The translations under genes were made by a program, and so were the position numbers. Below are positions 7,320 to 14,134 of a DNA stretch of 18,052 nucleotides, in pieces. The DNA comes from Alphaproteobacteria bacterium (GTDB lineage Bacteria > Pseudomonadota > Alphaproteobacteria > Micavibrionales > UBA1664): positions 1 through 18,052 of the forward strand of contig JAUHXB010000001.1 in assembly GCA_030427215.1 (NCBI GenBank). The letters run 5' to 3'. The notes beneath the pieces are model-generated. The model saw only the letters and a program-made list of their open reading frames with translations, was not told the origin of the DNA and ran no database searches. Positions within the stretch are counted from its first letter, which is position 1, and each line of letters opens with the position of its first letter.

Positions 7320-8160
7320 GATTATAAATATCTTTTTTCTTTAAACCTGTTTTATCCGCAATCATATTCGATAAATCTTTTAGGCTTTCCCCTTTATTCA
7401 GGGCATTGATAATCATCGGTTCAATATCATTGAGAGACATATTTATAGTCTTTGATTGCCCCTCAATCACAACAACAATTTCGCCTTTTAAGGATGAAAG
7501 GTCCAAAGTCGAATCATATTTAATCATTTCTTCATAAAGTTTTGAAATTTCACGGATAATTTTAATGCTGCGCTCTTCCAAAATCTCTTTAATCACCACA
7601 CATGATTTTGCCACGCGCTTGGGCGATTCATAAAAAACAAATGTCTCTGACCGATTTTTTAAACTGTCAACAACGTCTCGTAACGCCTTGTCTTTCGATG
7701 GTAAAAAACCACCAAAAGTGAATTGATCGCTGGGCAATCCTGATAATTGCAAAGCCGGTAAAATCGCATTTGCCCCCGGTAAGGCCGTCAGATATATCCC
7801 TTGTTTTATGACCTCAACAACCAATTTATATCCAGGGTCAGAAATTAATGGTGTTCCGGCATCACTGACCAACGCGACAATTTTTCCTTCATTTAAATAA
7901 GTCAGAATCCTGTTCTTATCTTTTTCCTGCGCGTGGTCGTTATAAACAATTTTTTTCTTATCCGTGATGTTATAAGCCTTGAGTAATTTTCCCGTCACGC
8001 GTGTGTCCTCGCACACCACGACATCACAGGCCTTTAACACGTCTAATGCCCGCAACGTGATATCGCGTAAATTTCCAATCGGTGTTGGAACAAGATAAAG
8101 TCCTGAACAAAAGTCATGTTCGCCTTTATTTGTATTTTGAAATTGAGTAATGTCAGTCAT
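7297..8160 (-). CDS. rsmI: 16S rRNA (cytidine-1402-2'-O)-methyltransferase RsmI
   Basis: A 287-residue tetrapyrrole-methylase-fold enzyme that methylates the ribose of C1402 in the decoding centre using S-adenosylmethionine. Visible motifs are LYLVPTPIGNLRDITLRAL (about 21-39), CEDTRVTGKLL (about 50-60), the binding loop LVSDAGTPLISDPGYKLV (about 97-114), LPGANAILPALQLSGLP (about 127-143), FYESPKR (about 176-182) and KGEIVVVIEG (about 225-234). Length and motif order match RsmI. The open frame runs 32 codons further upstream into the divergent LpoA-like gene. I chose the ATG at 8160 because the extra residues are unlike the family and this start leaves a normal N-terminus before the first strand. 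It is the first gene of a four-gene overlapping string and diverges from the LpoA-like gene over a very short gap. Confidence 0.93.
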   Translation of the reverse strand: MTDITQFQNTNKGEHDFCSGLYLVPTPIGNLRDITLRALDVLKACDVVVCEDTRVTGKLLKAYNITDKKKIVYNDHAQEKDKNRILTYLNEGKIVALVSDAGTPLISDPGYKLVVEVIKQGIYLTALPGANAILPALQLSGLPSDQFTFGGFLPSKDKALRDVVDSLKNRSETFVFYESPKRVAKSCVVIKEILEERSIKIIREISKLYEEMIKYDSTLDLSSLKGEIVVVIEGQSKTINMSLNDIEPMIINALNKGESLKDLSNMIADKTGLKKKDIYNHAITLKD

Positions 8161-8191
8161 AGCAACGACCATGAGCATAACGAGATTTTTT

Positions 8192-9379
8192 ATGATACGC
8201 ACGTTTTTTATCGGATTAATGATGTTAACCCTGACATCTTGTGTTCCAGAATCCACTAAGCCGCGAAGTGGCCCCTTTGATCCCTATAACCAAACACTCA
8301 TAAATGGGAATACCGGATTTATTGATGTTATTGATCAACAGGCCTTGCCATCACAACCGTTTCAGGCTCAACAACGCGTGAATGGGAAGGTTGCTCTTCT
8401 TCTGCCCCTCACAGGACAACACGCCACTATTGGGCAATCTATTTTAGAGGCGGCGCAATTGGCATTATTTGATATCAATGATGCCAGCTTTGACATTATC
8501 CCTATCGATACACAAGGGAACGCCGCCGGTGCCATTCGCGCAGTTCAGCAGGCGGCAAACCATAACGTGAATTTAATTATTGGCCCGTTACTGGCCAATT
8601 CCGTTGAGGCCGCGGGTCGAACGGCATCTCGTTATGGGTTACAAGTCATTGGTTTTACAACCGATTGGAACAAAGTTAGCGCACAAAACACATTTACAAT
8701 GGGCATTTTACCATTTGATCAAGGAACCCGTCTGGCGCAATACGCGTCGCAAGTTGGCAAGCGTAATATTGTCATTATCGACCCACAAACCAATTATTCA
8801 AAGGCGGTTATCCATGCCCTTAACCAATCGCAGCAATTGAATATTATAAGAACAATCACATTATCAAGCTCACAGAATATAGCGGATGATATGACGTCGC
8901 TTCCGCAAAATATTGATGCCATCATTATGCCCTTTGGAAACCCACAAGCCTCACAAGTCGCAAGGATGTTAATAGACAAGGGATTAGGACCACAAAATGT
9001 CACTTGGTTAGGAACCGGATTATGGGATGATCATGGCATTTCTTCAAATCCCATTTTCTCTGGCGCTCTTTATGCCGCGCCAAGCCCCACATTGCGACGT
9101 AACTTTGAAAATCAATATCAAGCGGCATATGGTCGAACGCCCGAGCGATTGGCGTCTTTAGGGTATGACGCCGTGGCCTTATCCGCCGTCATGTTAAAAC
9201 AATCGCAGGGACGTATTGGAAATCAATCAATCCTTAACCCTAATGGATTTGCAGGCATTGATGGTATTTTCAGATTTCAACAAAATGGATTGGTTGAACG
9301 CGGATTATCCATCCACCGTATTAATGGCGTCAACCAAACATCGATTATCGCCCCCGCCCCACAAAGTTTTGTGAATTAA
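8192..9379 (+). CDS. LpoA-like penicillin-binding protein activator lipoprotein
   Basis: A 395-residue lipoprotein. The signal MIRTFFIGLMMLTLTSC ends in a lipobox (LTSC, Cys17). After a short linker comes a type-1 periplasmic-binding fold (about 65-370): GKVALLLPLTGQHATIGQSI, AIRAVQQAANHNVNLIIGPL, ASRYGLQVIGFTTDWN, TFTMGILPFDQGTRLAQY, then RRNFENQYQAAYGRTPERLASLGYDAV. This matches the shorter alphaproteobacterial form of LpoA (LppC family), lacking the N-terminal TPR domain of enterobacterial LpoA. LpoA activates the synthase PBP1A from the outer membrane. Whether this form does so is inference. Earlier in-frame ATGs exist at 8150 and 8171. I chose 8192 because a GAG element lies seven bases upstream and the signal peptide is compact. 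The gene is divergent from rsmI, as lpoA is in E. coli. Its stop overlaps the convergent unknown gene. Confidence 0.85.
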   Translation: MIRTFFIGLMMLTLTSCVPESTKPRSGPFDPYNQTLINGNTGFIDVIDQQALPSQPFQAQQRVNGKVALLLPLTGQHATIGQSILEAAQLALFDINDASFDIIPIDTQGNAAGAIRAVQQAANHNVNLIIGPLLANSVEAAGRTASRYGLQVIGFTTDWNKVSAQNTFTMGILPFDQGTRLAQYASQVGKRNIVIIDPQTNYSKAVIHALNQSQQLNIIRTITLSSSQNIADDMTSLPQNIDAIIMPFGNPQASQVARMLIDKGLGPQNVTWLGTGLWDDHGISSNPIFSGALYAAPSPTLRRNFENQYQAAYGRTPERLASLGYDAVALSAVMLKQSQGRIGNQSILNPNGFAGIDGIFRFQQNGLVERGLSIHRINGVNQTSIIAPAPQSFVN

Positions 9380-9729
9380 GACACCAATTTAAAGCGAGAG
9401 CAGTATGGTTGATCAAGAAATTCACATGGATCAATTTTAAGATCATGGCATTGCTCTGTAAATGCGTCTGTTTCAGGATCAGGTTTCGTCATGTCATATC
9501 CATAGAAGAATATCGATATTTCTGATTTTTGTTTGGTTTGAAATGATTTGAGGCCAGTTTCTCGAGCAAGGCCATTGTCTGGTTTTAAATTGATAGTTGC
9601 AAAATCGGTTAGACCTTCACCAAAACGTATAGATTTTATATCACCTTGAGTAATATAAACAATATCGCCATTCCTCATTTCAATCGGAATGGCATTTTTA
9701 GAAAATGACTCGGATGGGCATATAAGCAT
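9376..9729 (-). CDS. Unrecognised 117-residue protein
   Basis: I do not recognise this gene. It starts MLICPSESFSKNAIPIEMRN, with no convincing signal peptide or membrane segment. The middle (DIVYITQGDIKSIRFGEGLT, then FATINLKPDN) and IFFYGYD look like alternating beta strands. The end, CHDLKIDPCEFLDQPYCSRF, has three of its four cysteines close together. There is only a vague likeness to SecD-type P1-head segments, too weak to name. Support for it being real: it fills the space between lpoA and yqeY, its stop overlaps the lpoA stop by three bases, codon use resembles its neighbours, and a near-consensus promoter (9737-9765) places the transcript start at its ATG. The frame is continuous with yqeY after the yqeY stop, with no other start codon between, so it could also be a decayed or re-started piece. 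Confidence 0.55.
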   Translation of the reverse strand: MLICPSESFSKNAIPIEMRNGDIVYITQGDIKSIRFGEGLTDFATINLKPDNGLARETGLKSFQTKQKSEISIFFYGYDMTKPDPETDAFTEQCHDLKIDPCEFLDQPYCSRFKLVS

Positions 9730-9736
9730 AATAGTC

Positions 9737-9765
9737 TTTATATCACAGGATTTAAATTATGACAA
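9737..9765 (-). promoter_or_regulatory. Sigma70-type promoter giving a leaderless transcript of the 117-residue gene
   Basis: On the minus strand: TTGTCA (9765-9760), a 17-base spacer, TATAAA (9742-9737), seven bases, then ATG at 9729. Both boxes match consensus at five of six positions, and the spacing predicts transcription starting on the A of the ATG. The -35 box covers the last codons of yqeY. No Shine-Dalgarno sequence is present. The promoter is read directly from sequence; activity is inferred. Confidence 0.6.
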
Positions 9766-10215
9766 TTTTTCTTTCACAACGCCACTCACTGTACTCATAT
9801 TGATCTGGCCTGCATATTTGGATTTTAAAATTGCCATGACCTTGCCCATATCGCGTGGGCCTTCTGCGCCTGATTCGGCAATGGCCTCTTCGATAACTTT
9901 AGACAGATCATCGCCTTCCAATTGCTGAGGCATATAACGATTAATAATCGCAATTTCTGTTTCTTCTTGGTCTGCCAATTCTGGGCGATCATTATCACGA
10001 TACGTTTTTGCGGATTCTTCGCGCTGTTTTAACATTTTTTGTAAAACGGTTAGGACATCGGCGTCACTCACCTCGCCCGTACCCGCAACACGAATTGCGA
10101 TATCCTTATCTTTTAACCCTGCATTGACGAGGCGAAGCGTATTGAGCGTATCCACATCCTTATCCTTCATCGCTTGTTTCATATCGTTTGTGATTTGCGC
10201 ACGTAAATTACTCAT
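9757..10215 (-). CDS. GatB/YqeY domain-containing protein
   Basis: A 152-residue protein of the YqeY family, related to the tail domain of the GatB subunit of tRNA-dependent amidotransferase. Features are the N-terminal LRAQITNDMKQAMKDKD, LNTLRLVNAGLKDKDIA, the KMLKQREESAKTYRDNDRPE helix (about 60-79), EIAIINRYMPQQL and the C-terminal GPRDMGKVMAILKSKYAG (about 119-136). The length is typical. Its cellular role is not well defined; a tRNA-binding or aminoacylation-related function is usually supposed. An AAGGAA element lies upstream of the ATG, after the ftsY stop, which is 20 bases away; the two are probably cotranscribed. In many alphaproteobacteria yqeY sits near carA and dnaG/rpoD instead, so the ftsY link is a local arrangement. 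Confidence 0.88.
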   Translation of the reverse strand: MSNLRAQITNDMKQAMKDKDVDTLNTLRLVNAGLKDKDIAIRVAGTGEVSDADVLTVLQKMLKQREESAKTYRDNDRPELADQEETEIAIINRYMPQQLEGDDLSKVIEEAIAESGAEGPRDMGKVMAILKSKYAGQINMSTVSGVVKEKLS

Positions 10216-10235
10216 CGTTTTTTATTTCCTTTTTA

Positions 10236-11396
10236 TTACTCTAACCCAACCAAAGACCGGGCATAACTTTCCGCCGTGAAAGGTTGAAGGTCATTAATCC
10301 CCTCCCCCACACCAACCGCATGAATAGGTAAACCGAATTGATCGGCCAGTGCAACGACAACGCCACCCTTTGCCGATCCATCCAATTTGGTTACGACCAA
10401 TCCTGAGACATTCACCAGCTCTTTAAATGTTTCAACCTGTGCAACCGCGTTTTGCCCTGTTGTTGCATCCAACACAAGCAAGCAAGAATGGGGGGCAGTT
10501 TCGTCTTTTTTCTGAACAACACGGATAATTTTTTGTAATTCTTCCATCAAATTGGTTTTGTTATGCAATCGCCCTGCCGTATCAATCAGCAAGACATCAA
10601 CATTATCGGCAACGGCCTTTTCCATCGCGGCATAGGCCACGGATGCAGGATCCGCTCCAACATCCCCTGTCACAACCTCGCATTTGTTTCGGTCGCCCCA
10701 CACTTTTAATTGATCAACAGCAGCGGCGCGGAATGTATCGGCCGCGGCCAACATCACCTTTTTACCTTGGGATTGGAATTGCGCCGTCATCTTCCCAATT
10801 GTTGTGGTTTTCCCGGCCCCATTAACCCCCGTCATAATAATGACATTGGGTTTCGCATCAATGTTGGTATAAAGCGGTTTTGCAACAGGCGTTAAAATAT
10901 TTTCAATGGAATCCGATAAGGCTTGTTTGATTTCTTGTTCATCAACTTCCTTCCCAAATCGTGTCGCGGAAAATTCGGCGATAATTTTCGCCGCTGTCTT
11001 GGGCCCTAAATCCGCCATGATGAGCGCGTCTTCCAATTCTTCTAACGCTTCGTCATCTAATTTACGCTTGGTTAAAACATCTGTGAATTTCTGTGATGAT
11101 TTTTTAAGACCTTCAGATAGGCGTGATAGCCATCCACCTTCATTCGTATGATCGGATAAATCCTCGGCTTCCTTGACATCATCTAGGGGCGTGTGAATGG
11201 GGGTTGGCGCAGTGTCCAATTCCTCTATCACGTCTTCTTCGGTTTGTTTTAGGGATTGCTTTTGATCATCCGATATCTCGGAATTATAATCTGTTGAAGG
11301 TTCAATCGCAGGGGCGTTATCAGGATGGAGAAGTTTATCATCTTGCACTTCTGCTTCTTGTTCTTTTTGATTTTTTTTACGTCGCCAAAATACCAT
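10236..11396 (-). CDS. ftsY: Signal recognition particle receptor FtsY
   Basis: A 386-residue SRP GTPase that docks ribosome-SRP complexes at the inner membrane. The N-terminal 85 residues form the acidic A region, beginning with a basic patch (WRRKK, 4-8) that may contact lipid. The N domain follows (about 88-170), with WLSRLSEGLKKSSQKFTDVL. The G domain shows G1 GVNGAGKTTT (190-199), DTFRAAA (220-226), G3 DTAGR (272-276), the ALLVLDATTGQNA-type segment (about 305-317, here CLLVLDATTGQNA) and G4 TKLDG (336-340), ending VGVGEGINDLQPF (361-373). All key nucleotide residues are present. The ATG is followed by a typical FtsY start. yqeY lies downstream by 20 bases and two unrecognised membrane-protein genes lie upstream. 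Confidence 0.97.
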   Translation of the reverse strand: MVFWRRKKNQKEQEAEVQDDKLLHPDNAPAIEPSTDYNSEISDDQKQSLKQTEEDVIEELDTAPTPIHTPLDDVKEAEDLSDHTNEGGWLSRLSEGLKKSSQKFTDVLTKRKLDDEALEELEDALIMADLGPKTAAKIIAEFSATRFGKEVDEQEIKQALSDSIENILTPVAKPLYTNIDAKPNVIIMTGVNGAGKTTTIGKMTAQFQSQGKKVMLAAADTFRAAAVDQLKVWGDRNKCEVVTGDVGADPASVAYAAMEKAVADNVDVLLIDTAGRLHNKTNLMEELQKIIRVVQKKDETAPHSCLLVLDATTGQNAVAQVETFKELVNVSGLVVTKLDGSAKGGVVVALADQFGLPIHAVGVGEGINDLQPFTAESYARSLVGLE

Positions 11397-11424
11397 AGGC
11401 GTATCTTAAACAAACAGCCCGACC

Positions 11425-11781
11425 TTAGGCAAGGAGTAAAAAATATCCACCTATAAAAACAAATGGGCCCACAATCTGAAAAACAGACGGGACACTACGT
11501 TTCACGAAGGCTGAAAAAATAATCGTCACGACAAAAAATACGCCCATCAGTAAGATGTGTAATATAATTACCTCTTTTCCAAAATTAACGATTAATTGTT
11601 CTATCAAGGGTGCATAACAAAACACCAAAACAATTCCCATCACCGCAGATGCCGATGCAATAACATTGCGATGTAAATGTTTAAAATTTAAATGCCAAAA
11701 GGACGCACCAAACAAAACAACACTACTTATGATCAAAAAAAACAGAACGGCCATAAGGTTTTGAGAGATAAATTCTATCAT
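11425..11781 (-). CDS. Small membrane protein, unrecognised
   Basis: A 118-residue integral membrane protein I do not recognise. About four hydrophobic segments are visible: near 8-30 (LMAVLFFLIISSVVLFGASF), 40-60 (IASASAVMGIVLVFCYAPLI), 70-91 (VIILHILLMGVFFVVTIIFSA) and 98-117 (SVFQIVGPFVFIGGYFLLLA). Loops are short; a His/Lys-rich loop (HLNFKHLHRN) lies between the first two. No enzymatic motif is seen. It overlaps the upstream membrane gene by four bases (ATGA), so the two are translationally coupled and probably act together. ftsY starts 28 bases downstream. Confidence 0.7.
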   Translation of the reverse strand: MIEFISQNLMAVLFFLIISSVVLFGASFWHLNFKHLHRNVIASASAVMGIVLVFCYAPLIEQLIVNFGKEVIILHILLMGVFFVVTIIFSAFVKRSVPSVFQIVGPFVFIGGYFLLLA

Positions 11782-12305
11782 ATCGCGCGACTTTCTTCTT
11801 TCACAAATTCAGTGTGTCTGGAAAATGTCATCATCGCACCGACAACCATCACGATAACCGCAATTCCTTGTGCTATAGATATTTGAAAATCATAAAATAA
11901 TCCTGCAACGGCGATCCCTGCCGATAGAGATGTGACAAAATGAATAACCCCGATATGGCATAATTCAATATAGGCATTCACAGACCTACAGACCGGACTA
12001 ATCAAAAACATGGCGCCCCCAACACCAACAATTTTTAAAATAATATCCATGCCGCCTTGTAAATACCTCTCAAAATCCGGCAATACATATAAAGAAAAAC
12101 ATATAATAAAATATCCGGAGAAAATTGATAATATCGCCTTCGTCACATCATCATTCCGACGACCAACAGTGCGACGGCTTGGTCTTCCCTTCATCTTTGG
12201 TTCCATGGTTGATGTACTCACCTGAAACACTAAAACTTTCAAAAACGAAAGGTAAAACCATAAACTTATAATAAGAACAATAGAAAATATGAGTGAAAGA
12301 ATCAT
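11778..12305 (-). CDS. Membrane protein, unrecognised, coupled to the 118-residue protein
   Basis: A 175-residue membrane protein with about five hydrophobic segments: near 1-30 (MILSLIFSIVLIISLWFYLS), 60-80 (ILSIFSGYFIICFSLYVLP), 88-105 (MDIILKIVGVGGAMFLIS), 118-135 and 140-160 (QGIAVIVMVVGAMMT). A basic cytoplasmic-type loop (MKGRPSRRTVGRRNDD) lies between the first two. I do not recognise a family. Start choice is open. The ATG at 12305 has no Shine-Dalgarno sequence, while a TTG at 12326, preceded by AAAGAG five bases away, would add seven residues. Its stop overlaps the ATG of the 118-residue gene (ATGA). The pair occupies the position before ftsY. Base composition looks somewhat lower in GC than its neighbours, by eye. 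Confidence 0.68.
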   Translation of the reverse strand: MILSLIFSIVLIISLWFYLSFLKVLVFQVSTSTMEPKMKGRPSRRTVGRRNDDVTKAILSIFSGYFIICFSLYVLPDFERYLQGGMDIILKIVGVGGAMFLISPVCRSVNAYIELCHIGVIHFVTSLSAGIAVAGLFYDFQISIAQGIAVIVMVVGAMMTFSRHTEFVKEESRAI

Positions 12306-12605
12306 AATATTTAGATTAGGTAACAATTCCGCTCTTTAAAACCCCTGAATGGTAATACTTGATTTTTATCCTCATTAATTTTCCAGGATCGATTTTTATG
12401 TTGGTGACGAATTCACAAACAGCCATATATATTCATAACCTTAAAATATTACTGCTTTCTTTGTAGAATCCACAAAAAAGTGTATCAAAAATTTGCATTT
12501 CACCTTTTTCTTTGTCTAAGATCGTGGTGTGGGGAAACAACGTATAGTTGCAACCGCATATTTTTTAAACAAAAACTTTGAATCTTTGTGGAAGGAGAAC
12601 ATCAA
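12306..12605. other. Divergent intergenic region upstream of the 79-residue gene
   Basis: A 300-base non-coding stretch between the membrane-protein pair (leftward) and the 79-residue gene (rightward). It is AT-rich. On the plus strand a possible weak promoter is TTAAAA (12441-12446), 17 bases, TAGAAT (12464-12469). A second TATAGT at 12543-12548 has no suitable -35 box. If the first is used, the small gene has a leader of about 130 bases. A 22-codon open frame starts at 12398 but has little support. I see no tRNA, riboswitch or clear RNA gene. Confidence 0.4.
12592..12597 (+). promoter_or_regulatory. Shine-Dalgarno of the 79-residue gene
   Basis: A perfect AAGGAG with eight bases to the ATG at 12606. 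It sets the start at 12606 rather than at the in-frame GTG at 12588, which would lie before the ribosome site. Confidence 0.75.
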
Positions 12606-12845
12606 ATGTTAGTAACACACCCTTATGTGAAAAATGTGCATATCGAAGAAGCCAGGTTAGCCGACGGATCAATTGACCGCGTATTGGTGGTTCAATCAAA
12701 AAAGAATCGCCATGGATTTTTGAACGCACGTAATGATAATGATGGCGAGATGGACGAACTTGTCCGTCAGTTGCAATCATTGGACACATTGGCAAAAAAC
12801 GGTTTTGCCGATTTTGGTCGCGTTGAAATTCGCGATATGCAGTAA
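12606..12845 (+). CDS. 79-residue orphan protein
   Basis: A small soluble protein I do not recognise: it begins MLVTHPYVKNVHIEEARL and ends FADFGRVEIRDMQ. It has no signal peptide, membrane segment or cysteine. Composition is charged and slightly acidic, with two possible short beta stretches (VLVVQ; RVEIRD) and one helix (MDELVRQLQSLDTLAK). Evidence that it is a real gene is good: a perfect AAGGAG ribosome site, a 300-base upstream control region, and a rho-independent terminator 28 bases after the stop, which together make a monocistronic unit. It is convergent with the methyltransferase-like gene. Function is unknown. Confidence 0.75.
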   Translation: MLVTHPYVKNVHIEEARLADGSIDRVLVVQSKKNRHGFLNARNDNDGEMDELVRQLQSLDTLAKNGFADFGRVEIRDMQ

Positions 12846-12873
12846 GTCTTAAGATTTGTTATTTTAAAGATTG

Positions 12874-12905
12874 AGCCGCTTACAAGAGTTATTAAGCGGT
12901 TTTTT
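12874..12905 (+). terminator. Rho-independent terminator after the 79-residue gene
   Basis: A stem CCGCTTA (12876-12882) pairs with TAAGCGG (12893-12899) around a ten-base loop and is followed by six T residues (12900-12905). The stem can be extended by a G-T and an A-T pair. The right arm includes the stop codon of the convergent methyltransferase-like gene. On the minus strand the hairpin is followed by only a weak T stretch, so it mainly serves the plus-strand gene. Confidence 0.8.
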
Positions 12906-13650
12906 CTTTGTGATTTTTAGATGTTACGGCTGGTTTTGGGAATAAGGCCTGCTTTGCCTTTTCCGCGGCAACATCCATCACTTTTAATCCCTTTGTTGGG
13001 GCATAAATATGTTTGCTGGCTGTAAAACAAATAATGCCTGGGTTTAACAGACAATATTGGCCTATTTTTTCCAACATCTTAAAGGCCATGGATGCCATTT
13101 TTGTTTTTGGCTTATAGGGCGGAAAATAAAGCGCGCCTGAGCTGTCATCGACCGTAAAATGTGCCTTTCCTAATAATTTTTGCATTTGCGCTGGTGTATA
13201 AGGATACCCCCATCCGAAAGGATTATTATCACGCCGGGTCCATCGCCCCGCCCTATTGGGAAAGATAATCGTTAATTGCCCTTCCCCTTTTAAAACCCGC
13301 CAAGCCTCGCGCAAATAAACATCGGGATCATTCATAAATTCCAGATCATGGATCAGGATAATATGGTCGACATCTTCGGCCCGATACGGCCATTTCGTTG
13401 GATCAATTGCAACAAAGAATCCTGACTTTGCATTGTCAGGTTTAACCATACCATGGCTTGATTGTAATATCGTTCGTTTTGTCCCATCAATGAAATCAGC
13501 AAATGGAGAAATGCCCGCGGAACACACATATGTCGCATTCTTATCAATGGGTGGCATGATGTTTTTAAGCAATGACACAATATGAGGAGAGGCATATTGC
13601 CCCAAATCACGGGAGTAAAAATCGTCAATTTTTTTTAGATCAAGTTTCAT
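12892..13650 (-). CDS. SAM-dependent methyltransferase-like protein with altered motif I
   Basis: A 252-residue protein of the class I methyltransferase-like group often found beside mutT or secA in alphaproteobacteria. It begins MKLDLKKIDDFYSRDLGQYA, as family members do. The fold is suggested by FVAIDPTKWPY (about 79-89), then DHIILIHDLEFMNDPDVYLREAWRVLKGEGQLTIIFPN (about 95-132; a post-motif region with the typical helix and Leu-x-Pro/Lys-Gly-Gly-like turn), and by RRDNNPFGWGYPYTPAQM (139-156). The glycine-rich motif I, usually GxGxG-like, reads YVCSAGISPF here, so SAM binding may be weak or lost. The ATG at 13650 follows the mutT stop by 13 bases; a TTG at 13677 would overlap mutT and is less likely. 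The last codons form part of a terminator for the opposite gene. Substrate unknown. Confidence 0.72.
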   Translation of the reverse strand: MKLDLKKIDDFYSRDLGQYASPHIVSLLKNIMPPIDKNATYVCSAGISPFADFIDGTKRTILQSSHGMVKPDNAKSGFFVAIDPTKWPYRAEDVDHIILIHDLEFMNDPDVYLREAWRVLKGEGQLTIIFPNRAGRWTRRDNNPFGWGYPYTPAQMQKLLGKAHFTVDDSSGALYFPPYKPKTKMASMAFKMLEKIGQYCLLNPGIICFTASKHIYAPTKGLKVMDVAAEKAKQALFPKPAVTSKNHKEKTA

Positions 13651-13663
13651 GCTTTTTAAAATA

Positions 13664-14134
13664 TCAAAGATAATCAAAAATAAAAGGTATAAGCGGCTTG
13701 TCCGCCGCAGGCATCGGATATTTTTGCAGATCGTGTTTTGAAACCCACTTTAAATTCTGATCCTCTTTGCCCTGTGGTGTTCCCTTCCATGTTCTGCAAA
13801 CAAAAACAGGCATAAGAAGGTGGAAATCATCATAGGAATGCGACGCAAACGTTAAAGGATACAAACAATCCACCCCCGTCATGATGCCTAATTCTTCATA
13901 TAACTCCCGAATCAAAGCATATTCTGGTGTTTCGCCTTGTTCTATTTTTCCACCGGGAAATTCCCACAAACCCGCCATCGATTTTTCCTTAGGGCGTTGC
14001 GCCAACAAAATACGATTATCAGCGTCAATGAGTAACACCGCAGATACCGCGACAGTCTTTAAATACGGAGAGGGAGGCAGATCATCCGTGATCGCCTCCC
14101 CCGTACATGATTTGATAATATTGAAATCTGCCAT
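13664..14134 (-). CDS. mutT: MutT-type Nudix hydrolase (8-oxo-dGTP pyrophosphatase)
   Basis: A 156-residue Nudix protein. The Nudix box is complete and canonical at about 62-84: GKIEQGE, then TPEYALI, then RELYEELGI, with the metal-binding glutamates in REL-x-EE. It is preceded by LLAQRPKEKSMAGLWEFPGG (about 43-62), which with LWEFPGGK is typical of MutT proteins that clean 8-oxo-dGTP from the nucleotide pool. It has about 25 residues before the first strand, a little more than E. coli MutT. The ATG overlaps the stop of the parvulin gene by one base (TAATG), so it is cotranscribed and probably coupled. In many alphaproteobacteria argJ stands between the parvulin gene and mutT; it is absent here. 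Other Nudix substrates cannot be excluded. Confidence 0.9.
   Translation of the reverse strand: MADFNIIKSCTGEAITDDLPPSPYLKTVAVSAVLLIDADNRILLAQRPKEKSMAGLWEFPGGKIEQGETPEYALIRELYEELGIMTGVDCLYPLTFASHSYDDFHLLMPVFVCRTWKGTPQGKEDQNLKWVSKHDLQKYPMPAADKPLIPFIFDYL

Noticed and set aside
7321..7326. Perfect TATAAT on the minus strand just before the yraN ATG
   Set aside because: It is one base from the ATG, has no -35 box at 16-18 bases and would start transcription inside yraN; it lies in rsmI coding sequence and is probably chance.
9689..9928. 79-codon plus-strand open frame antisense to yqeY and the 117-residue gene
   Set aside because: It is antisense to a conserved gene, without ribosome site or family resemblance.
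12398..12466. 22-codon plus-strand ORF beginning MLVT, like the start of the 79-residue protein, with an AGGA element upstream
   Set aside because: It is very short, similarity stops after four residues, and the region is AT-rich; a leader peptide cannot be supported from sequence alone.
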